This document shows, piece by piece, positions 44,601-57,269 of a stretch of DNA of 64,000 nt. The DNA is from Cladorhizidae sp. MBARI D1340-BT2 (lineage: Eukaryota > Porifera > Demospongiae > Poecilosclerida > Cladorhizidae): positions 25,615,816 to 25,679,815 of the forward strand of contig JAQNBH010000012.1 of the NCBI GenBank assembly GCA_028752905.1, written 5' to 3'. The notes under the pieces were generated by a model. The model was not told where the DNA came from and made no database searches. It saw only the letters and a list, made by a program, of their open reading frames with translations. Each line of letters starts with the position of its first letter. Position 1 is the first letter of the stretch. The position numbers and the translations under genes are program-made.

Positions 44601-45249
44601 CTCACTACAAGTTTGGACTGTTCATGGCAGCTTCATCAAGAAGGGCAGTATTTGCCCGATGGTGACCTCACAAGTCTGAGGTTGAGGTGCCTCTCTATGG
44701 TACAAGTAACTTTGGAAAGGATACCGCTCCCTGCCATGTAGTGTCAAATGAGAACTCAAACAATATGTAGTAGTTATGTAAATCTAATTGGGAAATCCCC
44801 TATTCCTCAGGGGTGTAGGAAGCAGTTCTGAAGTGCAGTAACCCAACATCACTGCACCTATTTTGATTGAAATCAGTGTGGTCAATTAGTAATTAAGCTT
44901 TGACTTATTGTTTTCAGTTAGAGCACTCAACAAACTAACATCAAAGTTAAAAATCACTTGGCAGAAATTTGCCAAATATTGTTTCTCTGTGACTTGAACT
45001 CCAATTCAAGGCATTCCCAAGATCGATCAAGTTTAACTTGTCAGTGTGCTCCTTAGCATTTGATGCATCATGACATTGTTCTATCTCATTGTCGCTCATA
45101 AATAACTCTTGATACGACACAATGAGCTGAAGGAGGGTCTACTTGAGGCATTTGTAGCAGGCATGATAAGTATCAATGAAGCCAGTTGCACGCTTCACAC
45201 CATAGTGCTCTTTGTGTAGTTGAGAGACTCCTTAGGTACTTCAATACTG
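44601..45249. other. Unassigned stretch, possible hAT end
   Basis: No gene. CAGGGGTGTAGGAAGCAG at about 44808 has the form of a hAT terminal repeat and lies beyond the 3' end of the transposase relic to its right; the matching other end was not found. Confidence 0.35.
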
Positions 45250-46560
45250 AACCACGAGAGGTTGCTTTCAGCTACATTTCCAGTTGAGTAAAGTGAAAGT
45301 TGACCTTGTAGAAGTCTGTGATGAACTTTAATTCTCTGGTTGGTTTTAAAAAAAGAGTTTTTTTGATGAACTTAATTACCAACTCTTCTTTAATATCAAA
45401 ATCATAATATCTAGCCAAGTACTTTATCATAGACTCATTCATTGGCCCCCTGAGTACCGAATCTTCGTCAAAATTTTCTTTGTTATGCACCTTTCACAAG
45501 AAGATCCTCTAGCTTGCAGTACACTTTGTAGCAGGGTTGATCAAAGCATGCCTTTATGCTATAGGTGTGACAAGATCCAGAGGTTCAAAGTAGATTGCTC
45601 TGTAAAATGATCTGATGTCAGTGGGGAAGTCTCCTACAGCTGAGCCATCTTCAGATTTTCTTGTCTCCATGGTAGTACTGGATATTCCACTTCACAATCG
45701 GTGGCCATTTTTTGTGACTTTGAACCAGAGATGATTGAAGTCTGCCTAAGATGGAATCAACTGCAATGTAGTGACAGTCATACCTGCTACCTTCTTTCCT
45801 TCAGCTACAGACATTTGAAGAGATTGGAAGGTCTTGTTTATGTTGTCGATGTGTCTCAAGACTAATTCTCCTAGCACTAAATTGAATCATGCTTGATGAC
45901 ACACCTATTATCCTGGCTCGTATTTCTGTCTCCTTGACTACATCAAGTGATTCATCCCAAACTACTTAGAAGTTCTCAATGATGCTGTATAGTGCTTGTG
46001 CATCTTGTTGGACAAAGAACTTGAATACCTGAAGTCAAGTCTGGTAATTGTTGACTTAGATTTTGGAGCATGGCATCATGCCAAGAAGATTTCTTGATTA
46101 GCTTCACAATCTTGTATGATGTGTCCAAAACATCCCTCGTCACTTTGCAAGCGTTCAAGCATCAGAGCATGCCCATAGCAATGAGTGTAGAGTGCTCTCA
46201 GTTTTTCATCAATATCAGTTTGGCTACCCCACCATGTGCTCCCGACATAGATGCAGCACTATCGTAACATTATACCCTGAGTTTTATTATGGAAAGACTC
46301 ATTCGAAGCAGGGCATAATATATCACTCTAGTTCACTATCCATCCATCGGAAACAGATAACAACTTGCTCCTTGTTAAGAGGTATCTATAGTATCATCTA
46401 CCATAATATTCCAGAAATGTGCTGATCATATTGAAGCAATCACCTGTCGAAAGACCTACAGAGCCATCTCTTCAGCATTTCATTCTATGTCAGGGGCCAC
46501 GTATCGGTATGTCCACCCATGATTCGTTTGTCATCATAAGTTAAAGTCTACAGCTATAGA
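45250..46560 (-). pseudogene. hAT-type transposase relic (ZMYM1/DUF4371-like group)
   Basis: Minus-strand fragments in changing frames follow the usual order of this family. A catalytic-region start with VDDTIDTS and ICFRWMD lies near 46350-46420. Next come YTHCYGHALMLER (about 46160-46200), CKVTRDVLDTSYKIVKLIKK (46080-46160), QVLCPTRCT (46000), HIDNINKTFQSLQMSVAEG (45790-45860), FPTDIRSFYRAIYFEPLDLV (45570-45640) and CYKVYCKLEDLLVKGA (45490-45540). The tryptophan usual after CPTR is cysteine. Multiple frameshifts and stops. It lies immediately left of the ZU5 gene on the opposite strand. Confidence 0.65.
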
Positions 46561-47694
46561 ATTTTTGTAATCCTACGACACACAAATGCAAATTTAGGCG
46601 CTTTTTTGTTTTATCTTGTGTCCTAAGAACAACAATTAATTCTCTCTAGCCTTAGAACTGCAGTCAGAGCTTTTCAGAATAGCAAACAAGCTACACTATG
46701 GCACTGACCTAAGCATATTGTCAATTGACATGAGTTCTAACAGCAAGGCCAACAGGAGCATTCCAGCACTCTTGATCACACTTGGCATCTATGTAATATT
46801 TAGGTGGTATTCAGTAACCCTTGTAGTCAAAGTGGCCTTTATTATATTGTACTGGTCATGTGCATGGGACGGGTAACTGGCCATGCAAAATTTGCACATT
46901 CAGCTACATTCCAACCCCCTACAAAGTTACCAGAAGATTTCTGTTTTCACAGGCTACTCACCATTTACCAAATGCAACTATTAATTCTAGTTACCTGATA
47001 AGAGATCATTTTGACTGAAAAATCTAGTTGCTGGTTCTCCCATTCCAAGCACTAGTATCTAATTCTGCAAGGCAATGTTGCTGACACTCTGCAGTAAATA
47101 TGTATGATTACGTACATAGGTGGTGAAACAGGTCCAGTGGGTTCCACTGCTTGTGCATTGGTCAGACCATTTATATCAGCTCTGATTGACCACCATAAAC
47201 TCCAAAGGGCTTGAACAAAAAGTAATAATAATGATAATAATTAATAAAGAAATAAGATCCATATGCACTGAAAGCCTAGGAAAAGATGAGGGGGTGGGGG
47301 GGGGGGGGGTTAACTAAAACAATTCTATAGCTGATGTTGTAGGAAGCTAGATTAGTTAGAACATTGTTGTTTTGTCATATCGGGTTGCACTGTTTACTGA
47401 GTGCCTCCACTTCCCTTGATATCAATAAGTGTGCTCGTACTCTCTATATTGGTTCAACAAACTATTTTTAACAGGCTCTTATGATTATCATTAACTTTAT
47501 GTCTAGAAAACTGATAAACACTGTCATCAAGAACCTAGAACTTGAGTTACATAATATATATATATATATTATTATGTCAGCAATAGTGATCAAACTAAAA
47601 CCTGACAAGTCTGCCAGTAGCTGTGGTCCTGATTATATTCTTACGAACATTAATTAAGAGTGAACATATAATCGTATTTGTACATGTGATCCAG
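46561..47694. other. Spacer left of the ZU5 exon
   Basis: No exon could be supported. It has a G-run of more than 12 (about 47288-47311) and a TA run (47555-47575). The promoter and 5' exons of the ZU5 gene may lie here. Confidence 0.4.
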
Positions 47695-48597
47695 GCAATG
47701 CTGTGGGGGAAACTTCAGTTATATTCACAGGACAGACTATTTCTCTTGACTGGAAAAATTACGGCTTCAAACTACACTTTGAGGACGGTCATCTTCCTTC
47801 TGGTGTCACGAAGTGCACTTTCCATGTCTCTGCATTTGTATCTGGCAAATGTGTGTTTCCTTACTATCATGAGCGTGTGAGTGGAATATACCAGATAGAC
47901 TGTCGCCAAGAACTTAACACTCCAGTCACCATCATGATCCAGCATTGTGTGACAAAAGTTCACAAACACCGCCTGTCCTTTGCCTGCTGCTCAGATACCA
48001 AACCTCCATTCCAATACCACATCGTTGAAGGCGGTCACTTCACTTCCACTTGGGGAGAACTTCGTGTTAAGAAGTTTTCATTCTATACAATCGTGTGTAA
48101 ACTTTACGAATATAGTGCAAGTTTTTTCTTTTCTCAGCCTGAGAAGTCATACTTGGTTTCCATGTATAGAAGGACTCTGTCCAGCAGTCCCTCTTGCAGT
48201 TCTGCCAGTTGGAATCTGTTCTTTTCTGCGGTAGAAGATCTTGACCTTTATCAAACCAAGGTAGAGGAGTACTTTGAAAAGCAAATGAATCTTGGCAAAG
48301 AAGCTCAACCCATTGTACAAGAGGTTGTTCGATTCAAGGAAAATGAGAAGAGTATTGAGTTGGATATTCCAGAGGATGAAGCCGATCAACACACTGGGTG
48401 GCATTTAATACCTCAGGTACATCCTTCCATCAGTAAATATGATATTGATCATTATAAATGTGAAAGTCGTCGTCCTCCTCTCCGCCAACTATTGCTGACC
48501 TCAAGCAATCCTCAATCAGACTGGACTTATAAATTCCATCTTAAGGGTGTGGAAGGTCCAAAGAACTTCATGATAGTACACCAGCCAGTCCCCACAG
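47695..48597 (+). CDS. ZU5-domain gene, main exon
   Basis: A 903-nt exon bounded by GATCCAG| and ACAG|GTATGT; the same frame meets a TGA about 30 bp before the acceptor, so the border is needed. It enters and leaves in phase 1. About the first 110 residues form a ZU5 domain: VIFTGQTISLDWKNYGFKLH, FEDGHLPSGV, SGKCVFPYYHERVSGIYQID, VTIMIQHC, the pattern shared by ankyrins, UNC5, ZO-1 and PIDD. Next is a KKFSFYTIVCKLYEY stretch, then about 170 residues (SYLVSMYRRT, SWNLFFSAVEDLDLY, WHLIPQVHPSIS, WTYKFHLKG) in the position of a UPA-like domain. ZU5-UPA modules self-associate and bind Death domains in known proteins; whether this protein does so is inference. The frame is intact. Codon use and length suggest a live gene, unlike its surroundings. 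Confidence 0.8.
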
Positions 48598-49129
48598 GTA
48601 TGTAATATATTGTTGATTGTGTGTGTTGAGGTGAAAGTTTGACACCTGCAACACGTATACTTACTATGTCTATTGCAAGTACACAACATTCAAAGGAGTC
48701 TATCCACACGCAAGCAAGACTATCACATCTTTACTACTTTAATGGGGGGGGGGAGAATTTAGGTAAAAATAAAAAATAAAATGAGTGTCCCTACATTGGA
48801 GTTTCCTAACTTGCACATGAATCAGAGTTATTGATTTATAAAAGGTCTTTAACTAATATATGTGATGTAACATCCAAAGTCAGGCCCCTCAACCTCTCTA
48901 AACCATGGGGCATACATTGCCATAAACAACTGATACTTTTGGCGATAGTTGTTACTTGGTTTAGTGTTGCCATGAGCTCCATATGGACCTGATTATGCTG
49001 AGTGTGTTTAGCCATGCATGCTTTTAGTATCAATAATTTCAGCCCTCATAGGAATTGTATTATGATCCCAAGAGTCCATCAGCACAGCTATCTTGTTTGT
49101 ATGGTGAACTTTCTTACACAGTGCTATAA

Positions 49130-50200
49130 AGGCTAGAAACTTGTTCTGGACCTTAGAATCTACATATATAACAGTTGGATTTCCTCACAACTCTAGCTTC
49201 CACATTCTCCATTCTCTCCTCATTAATCTTTCACTTGCCACCCGCCATCATTGTCTTACTTTACTCACTATTAAACCTAAATCTATACTTCAATGCATAC
49301 ATTCCCCCTACATCCAATATCACTTGTTACTGCACCTGATCTCTAGCTAATAGTATAATTATCATAAGCATATAGCAACCAACCACACCTTGTTCCTGTC
49401 CAACCCTTTTTCTTCCAAATCCTTCAAAATCCCATCACATAATTATACAGACCTGGTGATAAAGAACAACCCTGTTTCAGCCCTGCCTCACCTAAAACCA
49501 CCTAGAACCCACCCAATAAAACACTCGGGCAACTTTGTCATACAAGTCTTTGCACACATTGACAATTTCTTGAACACCATAACTTTTTCATCTTCATCCA
49601 CAATCCTTCTCTCCACATTGTAGCATATCATTGCTTGCATCTAGACCTGCAAGAAATAACTGCCGTCCCTGTGATGTCATAATATCACACACACACACTC
49701 CCCTCAACACTATGAACTGGTCAGCACATCCTCTCTCTGGCCTGAATCCACCCTGACCTTCTGTTAATATATGATTCTCTGTACCCTTACTAAGTCTACC
49801 TCCCAACACCCTTGTCGTCACTTTTCCAGCCACTCACCATCATGACCAGGATCCTTCCCCCTTTTCAACTCTTTCTCAATAATGTACATCTCCTGGAACC
49901 CAACCCACTAATCATCCAGTTCACCTCTTTAGCAGTAGATTCTAGGTTTTCAATTGGAACACACTCCACTGACCTTGACACTCTCCCTAATCCTTCCCAA
50001 CTGCTTAGGAAAAACCTCTATTATTTCCTTCCTCTTCTCTACTTCAACCACGTCTTCCTCTTTTACTCAATTATTTCTTCTTCCCTTCAATTCTTCCCAG
50101 CTAGTCCTCCATTGATCATCAGTATTTTGTATTGTAGCCTTCCTCAGTCTATTCTTATTCACACCTCTTACATTCCTCCACATTGTTGTATAGAGTAACT
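49130..50200 (-). pseudogene. LINE reverse-transcriptase relic
   Basis: Minus strand. At 49594-49833 an open frame reads AGKVTTRVLGGRLSKGTE, GQGGFRPERGCADQF and LFLAGLDASND: the fingers and start of the palm of non-LTR reverse transcriptases (GFRPGRG and DxxxAFD-type positions). The continuation to about 49300, in shifted frames, gives VCKDLYDKVARV and a VRQG block. The catalytic YADD position is degraded (CYAYDN). It sits inside the first large intron of the ZU5 gene, on the opposite strand. Inactive. Confidence 0.65.
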
Positions 50201-50229
50201 CATTATTGTTATTTTTGTTATTCTTGCAG

Positions 50230-50250
50230 TTCCTATTATGGAGTCTAATG
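50230..50250 (+). CDS. ZU5 gene, microexon of 21 nt (predicted)
   Basis: TTCTTGCAG| precedes TTCCTATTATGGAGTCTAAT plus G, then |GTGAGT. Phase 1 in and out, adding seven residues (VPIMESN) in frame to the ZU5 exon. Both splice sites are strong. Prediction from splice sites and phase only. Confidence 0.55.
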
Positions 50251-50513
50251 GTGAGTCAGTAAAACTTATCAATTTCTATATGATTAACTTATGTCGCCTA
50301 ACACTCAAATTATCTTGGAAGCCACAATTGCTTACACACACCATCTCAGTATATTTAAAAGGACTGTCATCATTAGTCCAGTTTAAATTTCATATGAACA
50401 TGATCCTGTCACTCCATTTTTCATTTAGCTAGCAATTATTATAGCTTAGAGCTACTAGTATCCAGTTCTGTCAGATTCCATTCAATTTAAAAAAATTGTA
50501 TAATTTACTGCAG

Positions 50514-50546
50514 CTCCTGGTGTGTCAGATGATGGTCAATCTGGTG
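50514..50546 (+). CDS. ZU5 gene, microexon of 33 nt (predicted)
   Basis: Acceptor TTTACTGCAG|, 33 nt, donor |GTAAGT. Again phase 1 on both sides; adds APGVSDDGQSG, a flexible acidic linker. It can be skipped or included without changing the frame. Confidence 0.5.
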
Positions 50547-50559
50547 GTAAGTGTAAAAA

Positions 50560-53011
50560 CCAGTAAATTAATTAGCACCATAATATGCTTACTTGTGTTA
50601 CATCTGTTTGTTCTTGTGCATGGGCCCGTTTCATTCTAAGTGCATGGCTCATTGTCATAAGCAATATTTTAAGTTTACCAACATTTTTGGTCCTGTTCAC
50701 AGACCCATAATTGCCCCCTTACTTCTTCTCCCTAGGAATGTGCAGTATTAATCTCTGCTTTTAAAATTATTCCTCGCAGTTTTCAAAGAGTTCCAGCTCG
50801 ATAACGATCATTTCAATTTTAGTACTCGGCCGTGACGATCATTTCCATTTTAGTAAATGTGTCCATAGCTTGAGTATGTTGATGAATAGAGTGGTTAGTC
50901 AGAATGAAACTTCACCTGATCCTAAGGAAGTGTCTCCATCGTGGGCTGGTGTGCTTCTCCCGCTATTTTATTTATAACACTCACTCTTTCCCCCCAAATC
51001 TCAGTTCTCTTTGTTCTGCTGCTTCCTAAGCAGGCTTTGTCTTTTCTCTCTCTCTGTTTTTCTGAAGTCTATTTTTTTAGTTTTCCATTCTGGAAAATTA
51101 AACAGCTAGTTATTCTGCTTAAAAAGATTTGGAATCTGCAGCTGTGCAAGTAACTATGGTTTTAGTATGCACATGCGCGCAAAAATCCGCTAAATCTGTG
51201 GGCTTTTGAGAGTGTTGTAGCAGCTTGCATTGTAGTTTTTCATTGGTGGACTTTCTTCTTTGGTCCTAGCCCAGAAAAATGCAGTTGCCAATAGAGCCAG
51301 CCACTGCAGGATGCAGGCATTATCATTCATTTGCAAAATAATAAAGCTAAACTGAGCATTCATGGCAAAATACTGCTGCATCAGCACATCGTGCACATAG
51401 ACATGCTTGTTATTTTGGGAAGGATTCCCTGTGAAAATGTTACTACTATCTAAAATCTAAGTACATATATAGCTATTTCTTTAAACATTTCAGTACAAAG
51501 CATATTCATACCTGTGTTTCCAGAGTAGACATATTGAGTATTAGATTCTAGTTCTGTTTTCTGCATAAGCAGCACAATTCACTTGCCAGGTGCAGCCAGA
51601 GCCAAGTTGTTTTCTGATAACAGTCCCAATTTAATAAGCCCACATTATTTAAGATGGGTGTTCCTATTTACAGTGAAAGTAAGGTACATGTATATACATA
51701 CATAGATAGAAACATACATATATACATAGGTATGCCTTGGCAGTATCAACTGTTCCATACAACTCCCTTGTGAGGGCTCTCTTCACTCACCAACTAGAAA
51801 TGAATGCAGGGCATTGTGTGGCAAGCAAAGGTGAAATAAACAATCTATTTGAAATCCCTAGCTGCCGGCCTAACACTATACACTGATCTATAAATTATTG
51901 ATGTCAACAACAAATTGGATAGTAATATTGAGAAGTAGCTAAGAGAAGTATATTACTCATAGTTGCTGAAAATGACAAAGGAAGTAGAAGAGTGGCTAGG
52001 TTAGTCAATGGATGAGGTGAATGAATATGATTTGACAGAAGCTGAAAGAGGAAGGCTGGTTTTGCAAACTCCTGGCTTGGATAAGCCTAAAACATGCAGC
52101 CAATATGTGATGGACAAGCGGTTTGTAAGAAGCTTAGAGTTAACAGAGGAGAGGCTGGGTAGAGAGTCATTAGGATGAGATGGCTGAGGTGGCAATGTTT
52201 GACCATCTATGGGGTGAAGAAAGCTGGAGAAAAGAAGAGAGTAAAATAAACTACTATGAATGGGTACTAGAGGGATTGGAGGAAGGCAGGTTGATCATTT
52301 TGGTAGTAGATATGCTGAGGAATGTTGAGAGATTGGGTTGGTAGCATGAGAACCTGAATAAGCATGAGCTGAAGCTGAATCAAAAGTTTGGGTCAGATGA
52401 GTCAAAGAGGAACTTGAAGGAATAGAACCAGATTGATTAGGCTGATGAAGCAGAGAACAAGAGCAGTTTGAGATGGTATAGGTTAATTGTAAGGTAAACA
52501 GGAATGTGAGGTCCATGGAAGGCTTTGTAAGCATAATTTGATGCTGTTCAAACTAGAGAGAGGCTTCCAACAATGGTTTCATCATTGTCAGACAAAGAAC
52601 AAGCAGTGGATATCTTCTGAAGTAGCTACATGTTTGATGGTGATGTTCCTTCACAACACTGCCTTTGCATAATATGATTCTAAACATCTCCAAATATTTC
52701 CTCGATTATGAGTAGAGCTCTACAATCTTCCTCACTTAGCTCAAGATGACCCACCACTATGCCTAATGCTAGACATAACAACACTTTTCATCACACATGA
52801 CAATCAACTAAATATAATTTCCAAACCAGTTAATATCACCCTACCCAATAATCTGCCACATTTTCCAGATGTAAGATATTAGATGTAGTATAATGTGTAT
52901 GTGTTCTCTTTATTAGTTGTATAAATGTAATCTTTGATGTTAAAGTGCCCCATTTTTTTAGGTCTCCACTGTTGATTAGCACTGATTAGAGTTGTTAATT
53001 GTCACATGCAG
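50560..53011. other. Probable intron or intergenic DNA
   Basis: No exon or domain recognised. Contains a plus-strand purine-rich patch (51960-52520) whose frames are short and unfamiliar. If the exon at 56162 belongs to the ZU5 gene, this is intronic. Confidence 0.4.
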
Positions 53012-53103
53012 ATAATATGTATGGAGTGTTCACCAGGGTCGATGATGTGATGGAGAATGTTGTGTTTATGCCTCCAACATCAGTGACACATCTGGGGCTA
53101 TAG
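53012..53103 (+). CDS. Possible ZU5-gene exon (weak)
   Basis: CACATGCAG| followed by 92 nt that are open in phase 1 (DNMYGVFTRVDDVMENVVF) and stop at TAG 53101-53103. It could be an alternative terminal exon after the 33-nt microexon. It overlaps the edge of a minus-strand hAT relic, so it may be coincidence. Confidence 0.25.
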
Positions 53104-55130
53104 GAAACATTGTTACTTGCATTTCATTAGAAATGAGTTATGTTAGCTGTTTCTGTAGGTCTTCTTTGGGATGCTTGGTGGTGAGTTACACCACAGTAAA
53201 TTTTACATTCTGAATGGATTTCATCTAATGAAATCAAAGTTTTGTAAACGTTTCACCTTCAACAGATTTAGGACCCATTTCTTTTCCATAATGGCCATCA
53301 CCATATATTTTCCATGTGGTGCACAATACAGACAATCAAATTTTGGAAGCTTCCTAAAATCAAAGCTGCTAAAGGATGATACTACACCTTGAGTGCAAAA
53401 ACAGCTTTTGATGTTGCTTGTCAAGTCATTATGAAATGGTTTAGCTACTTTTTCCCAGAATGTCCCAGAATCATATAGCATTTTCCATTGTAACTTTTAT
53501 TTCAGTAGCTGCCTCTAGATTATCACCTTCATCCAACAGCTGCAAGACCTAGTTTGCTACAGGAGTTGCAGCAACATTAAGTGTTAGTAGTGTAGACTCA
53601 ACCAGGCTTGATATTGCAGTCAAATCAATTAGACCTTGAAGGGTTCTGCTCAACTTAGTTACTTGAGGTAAAGCATAATCTAACAAAAATATCTGCCACA
53701 GTTAAATGCTTGGAGAGGGCTTCATCTGCCCTGGAGCTTCTGGCTCATGTATTGAGCAGTATATTTTGTTAAGGGCGACCACTGTGGCACTGCTTTTACA
53801 CACTCTTCATGTGTTAACTAGTGGGTATCTGGAGGGTTTTAATCTCAGGCATATCGAGTAGTCACTGAATCTCTTCTAGTGACTCACTTCTTATAGGGAA
53901 ATAATGGAAAAATTTCCATAGTGATGTCAAATTTCTAGAGTAGAGTTAGCAGTTTGAACACAAGCAAGTTGAAGCATCTGGCATTGGCACTGCACAAACA
54001 ATGCATGAGGAGAATTCTTCTTTGGTAGCTACTCTGAACTCCACTTTTTTTCCACGGGAAGTTGTTGCCCCATTAACCCCCATGCCCACAAGCTTGCTGA
54101 CTGGTATACTATTCTACTATAAGAAATCAACCAGAGTGGAGTGTATAGTGCTGGCATCAGTCTTCTTTAAAGTGATGATGATATTCATGAAGTGCTCTAC
54201 TATTACTCCCTTTTCAGACAAACAACAGATGATAGAAGTTCTTCTACTGCAGTAATGTCTGTACACTCATCAGCCATTAAATAATCGAACTCTGCTCCAT
54301 GAATACACTCAAGAGGAGTCACTGGCCAATTGCTTCTACCATAGCATCTTTTGATGTGTATTTAGAATTTTTCAGCACTCTCGACTGGTTTATAGGATCT
54401 TCACCTATCTTAAAATTAAGCCATGAAAGTTGGTTATGAGCAATATGTGGCCATGCTTATCTTCCTCTCCTATATTCTGCAGCTGTTGAATTACAGCTCC
54501 CTCCTCCTCTGCTCTGGAACTTGCTGATTCTACTTCACAAGACTGCACATGAACATCACTGTGGGAATGAGCTCACTTTTTTTCTTAATTGCCTTATTCA
54601 GTTTTTTAACGGCTTCGTTATCCATGCTGCTCCAGTTCTTTGGAGGGGTTGCCCCCTTTTACAGCATATCTTACAGAGAGCACCATGGTGGGCTTCACTG
54701 TGCTCAAGCCAGGGGAACAAATCCTACCATTTCATGGTGTACATCCTGATACTCACAAGTGGACCAGACTTAGAGAGGCACTTTACAGAAGTAGCTGGAG
54801 ATTGAGAGACATATAGCTTTTTAGGAAGTGGTGCTTCTCAGCTATCAGTCTCTGAGCTAATTCGAGTTCCTATAGCTAGCATAAGAAGGTGGCCTTGGGT
54901 TAGAAGAGCTCTGACCCCAATGAAAAACACAAGTTTGAATATTTAGCTTTCTAAATACCCTTTAGCTCTATCTGTATATAGTTGATGTAATCCTCCATTT
55001 CTATTTTTATATTTGCCAAGTAAATGCTGAGTGAGCTGTCCATTTTGCCGAGATGACAAGTATAGAAAGTCATTTAAAAACACTTGAAATAGATGACTCA
55101 CCCTTTTCAAGTAGTGGCGTTTTAACATTT
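53040..55130 (-). pseudogene. hAT-type transposase relic (ZNF862/FAM200-like group)
   Basis: Minus-strand remnant. From right to left in window order: a start-like frame at 54943-55128 (MLKRHYLKRVSHL); a DAMVEAIGQ block near 54320; a TFSGKKSGVQ-type block seen as FPWKKSGVQSSYQRR near 54030; a CLCSANARCFNLL block near 53980; THEECVKAVPQWS near 53790 (the usual THERCVKAV motif); a DYALPQVTKLSRTLQGLIDL block at 53600-53690; and a C-terminal part at 53221-53481 (TFWEKVAKPFHNDLTSNIKS, GVVSSFSSFDFRKLP). Many stops and shifts. Motif order matches hAT-derived ZNF862-like proteins, from memory. Confidence 0.6.
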
Positions 55131-56161
55131 AACACTGACCAAGTCAGCTACTCTGCCTGCTATTTCTCTCTATTCTAGAGTGGGTGTTGAATCACCGACT
55201 AGGCCGCCTGACATTTCTCTCTGAAATTACATCAGAATCATTCTAAGAAGACCTAGCCCCACCCCCCTATGGGGAAAAAAATCAAAAACAGCTGACAGTG
55301 GGATGCCTCCAGGTGGAACACAAATAAATGTTTTCAGTAGACATTTCTAGGAATTACTGGGAGTGTTGAGGGGTTGTGGTTAGTATCTGTGGTGTGGCCT
55401 GCACATAACCTCTATAGAACCAGTCTCTATAACAGTTCTCTGGATGGCCTCTATGATGTCTTATATTATCAAGCGAGAGGTGTTATGATTACTATATAGA
55501 GAGTAGGGTGTTAGGATCATTTTCCGAATAAAAGTAACCAAGAACTCATTCTCTATATATAGTGCACTAAACTGAGCTGGAACTATACTCCTTTTCCAAT
55601 TGTTACCATTGACTAGATACTATGTATCAAAATTCTAATATCAATTTTAATGATGAATCTCTAGCTATAATTTCTCTATTTAAGTTTTCCTAGTCTATTG
55701 ACCTTTTCCATACTAATTCTGCGTCTAAATCTGTGCCAGTTGCTGCAAGTGCTTCGTTCCCTTTTAGTTTGATAAAGATGTGTATCAGAGTATATGGACT
55801 CTTCCAATGGGTGAAGTAAAATTTAATGGTTTCGTAACATGACAGTCTTCATGAAAGTGCAGTTTCCTCATCTCTAGCTAGATTCTGTGCTTACTTTTAT
55901 ATGTCACTCTTGCTCGCTTCATGAACTGAAAAGCTTAAAAGTCACCATCTCTGTCAGAGCTTGAATCCATTGCTATAGCAGCTACTGTTAGGAGAGGAAC
56001 AGCAACAACTTTCCGTGGCCTTTCAGGTCCTCATTGCACTACCTTAGGCTTTGGTAGCTGGCTTGGCTTCCAAGTCGATAGTTAATAATGGAGGAATCAC
56101 TTTTGACAACACTGCAAGGTAGTTATTTTAGGCTCATCTCGATTATCCTAACTTCGTGCAG
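55131..56161. other. Spacer before the zinc-motif exon
   Basis: No exon supported. AT-rich at 55440-55700. Confidence 0.4.
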
Positions 56162-56436
56162 TGACGGGATATATTATTCTTAAGATGATGCTGCCATCTC
56201 AACTTGAAGTGAAGTTCTATCCAGTAACATTCGAGGAGGAGCAGGATTGTGGCACACCATTGCCCATTGTCTGTGTGCGGCAAATGATTGAAAAATCTAT
56301 TGATCGATCTCTGCAGGAGCTGCATTATGACAAGGAAAAGATTAATCCTGAAGTATGTTCAAAGTGTCCCAGATGCAAACAACTCCACCTAGTGCGTCTG
56401 CGCAGAGGAAAAATTCATCCTCTGCTCGAAACCTAA
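56162..56436 (+). CDS. Terminal exon with a CxxCxxC motif, possible end of the ZU5 gene
   Basis: Acceptor CTTCGTGCAG| ends at 56161; the exon then reads on to a TAA at 56434-56436. With one G carried over from a phase-1 exon it starts V-TGYIILKMMLPSQLEVKFY and continues PVTFEEEQDCGTPLPIVCVR, IEKSIDRSLQELHYDKEK and CSKCPRCKQLHLVRLRRGK. The cysteine cluster (C-x2-C-x2-C...H) looks metal-binding. The phase matches the ZU5 exon and both microexons, so this is the natural last exon of that gene, but 5.6 kb and a hAT relic lie between, so a separate gene is possible. I did not recognise the domain; the composition recalls C-termini of COR- or Death-containing sponge proteins. Confidence 0.5.
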
Positions 56437-57260
56437 CATACCTATAAATTTACATGACAATGAGAGCTGCTGGCATAGAACAAGTAAGGCAATACCCACT
56501 GTGAGAATTTGTTATTACAAGTACCTAAATTAGCTTGTCCAACATTAAACTTCTACATCCTAATTTGTATGCACAGGACTGTATTTTATAGCAGTCATTT
56601 ATGAATTGTGACTTCACTGCTAGTGAAGCCATAAATCACCTGGAATAGATACTTGCCATGTTTGTTGATTATGAGTCATGTGAGGGGTTGAGTGGAATTG
56701 GTGTAGAGATGGAAGCTTATAATGACCAGCAGATGCAAGTAGGAACCAAGCAGGCAACCATGTGATTCCCAACAGAAGGTTGTGAAATTATCAAGGTCAG
56801 ACAAAGGTCACTTGACAACTATATGTCCAGTTTGTTCTATGCTACCATGTTTTGAAGTGTATTGATTGGCAGGCAATAGATTGTCATTCATAGATTGTGC
56901 AGCACAATCTATAGATTGGATGCCAATCTATTGATTGGCATCTAATCTATGAATTCATAGATTGTGCTGCACAATCTATAGATAGGGCAGATTCATAGAT
57001 TGGATGGAACATATATATAGAGAGAGAGTGTGTGTGTCAGGCTATTGTACAGGTAGCCAATGCTCAGGATAAAGATTCAATTGTTTACATACAACAGACA
57101 ACAACTTAGTCAGCAACCAAACCAATTCGAGACCCTCATCACATGATCCAACCCACCATAATACAAACCACAACACAAGCCACAACACAAAATATACCTA
57201 ATAAGGTCCTAAAGTCCACATGGGAGGAACACAAAACATCAATTAATTTAATGCCTCTTG
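56437..57260. other. Spacer with an inverted-repeat cluster
   Basis: No gene. Contains the repeat at 56875-57010 and a CACAA-rich stretch (57160-57200). Confidence 0.5.
56875..57010. repeat. Nested inverted repeats of an ATAGATTG word
   Basis: The word ATAGATTG and its complement CAATCTAT occur about nine times in 135 bp, arranged as nested hairpins. Two GCAGCACAATCTATAGAT-like pieces are symmetric, and a TGCCAATCTATTGATTGGCA palindrome sits in the centre. Confidence 0.85.
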
Positions 57261-57269
57261 CATAGACTC

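Noticed and set aside
52000..52560. Purine-rich region as a coding exon
   Set aside because: Frames are short and broken, and no family was recognised on either strand.
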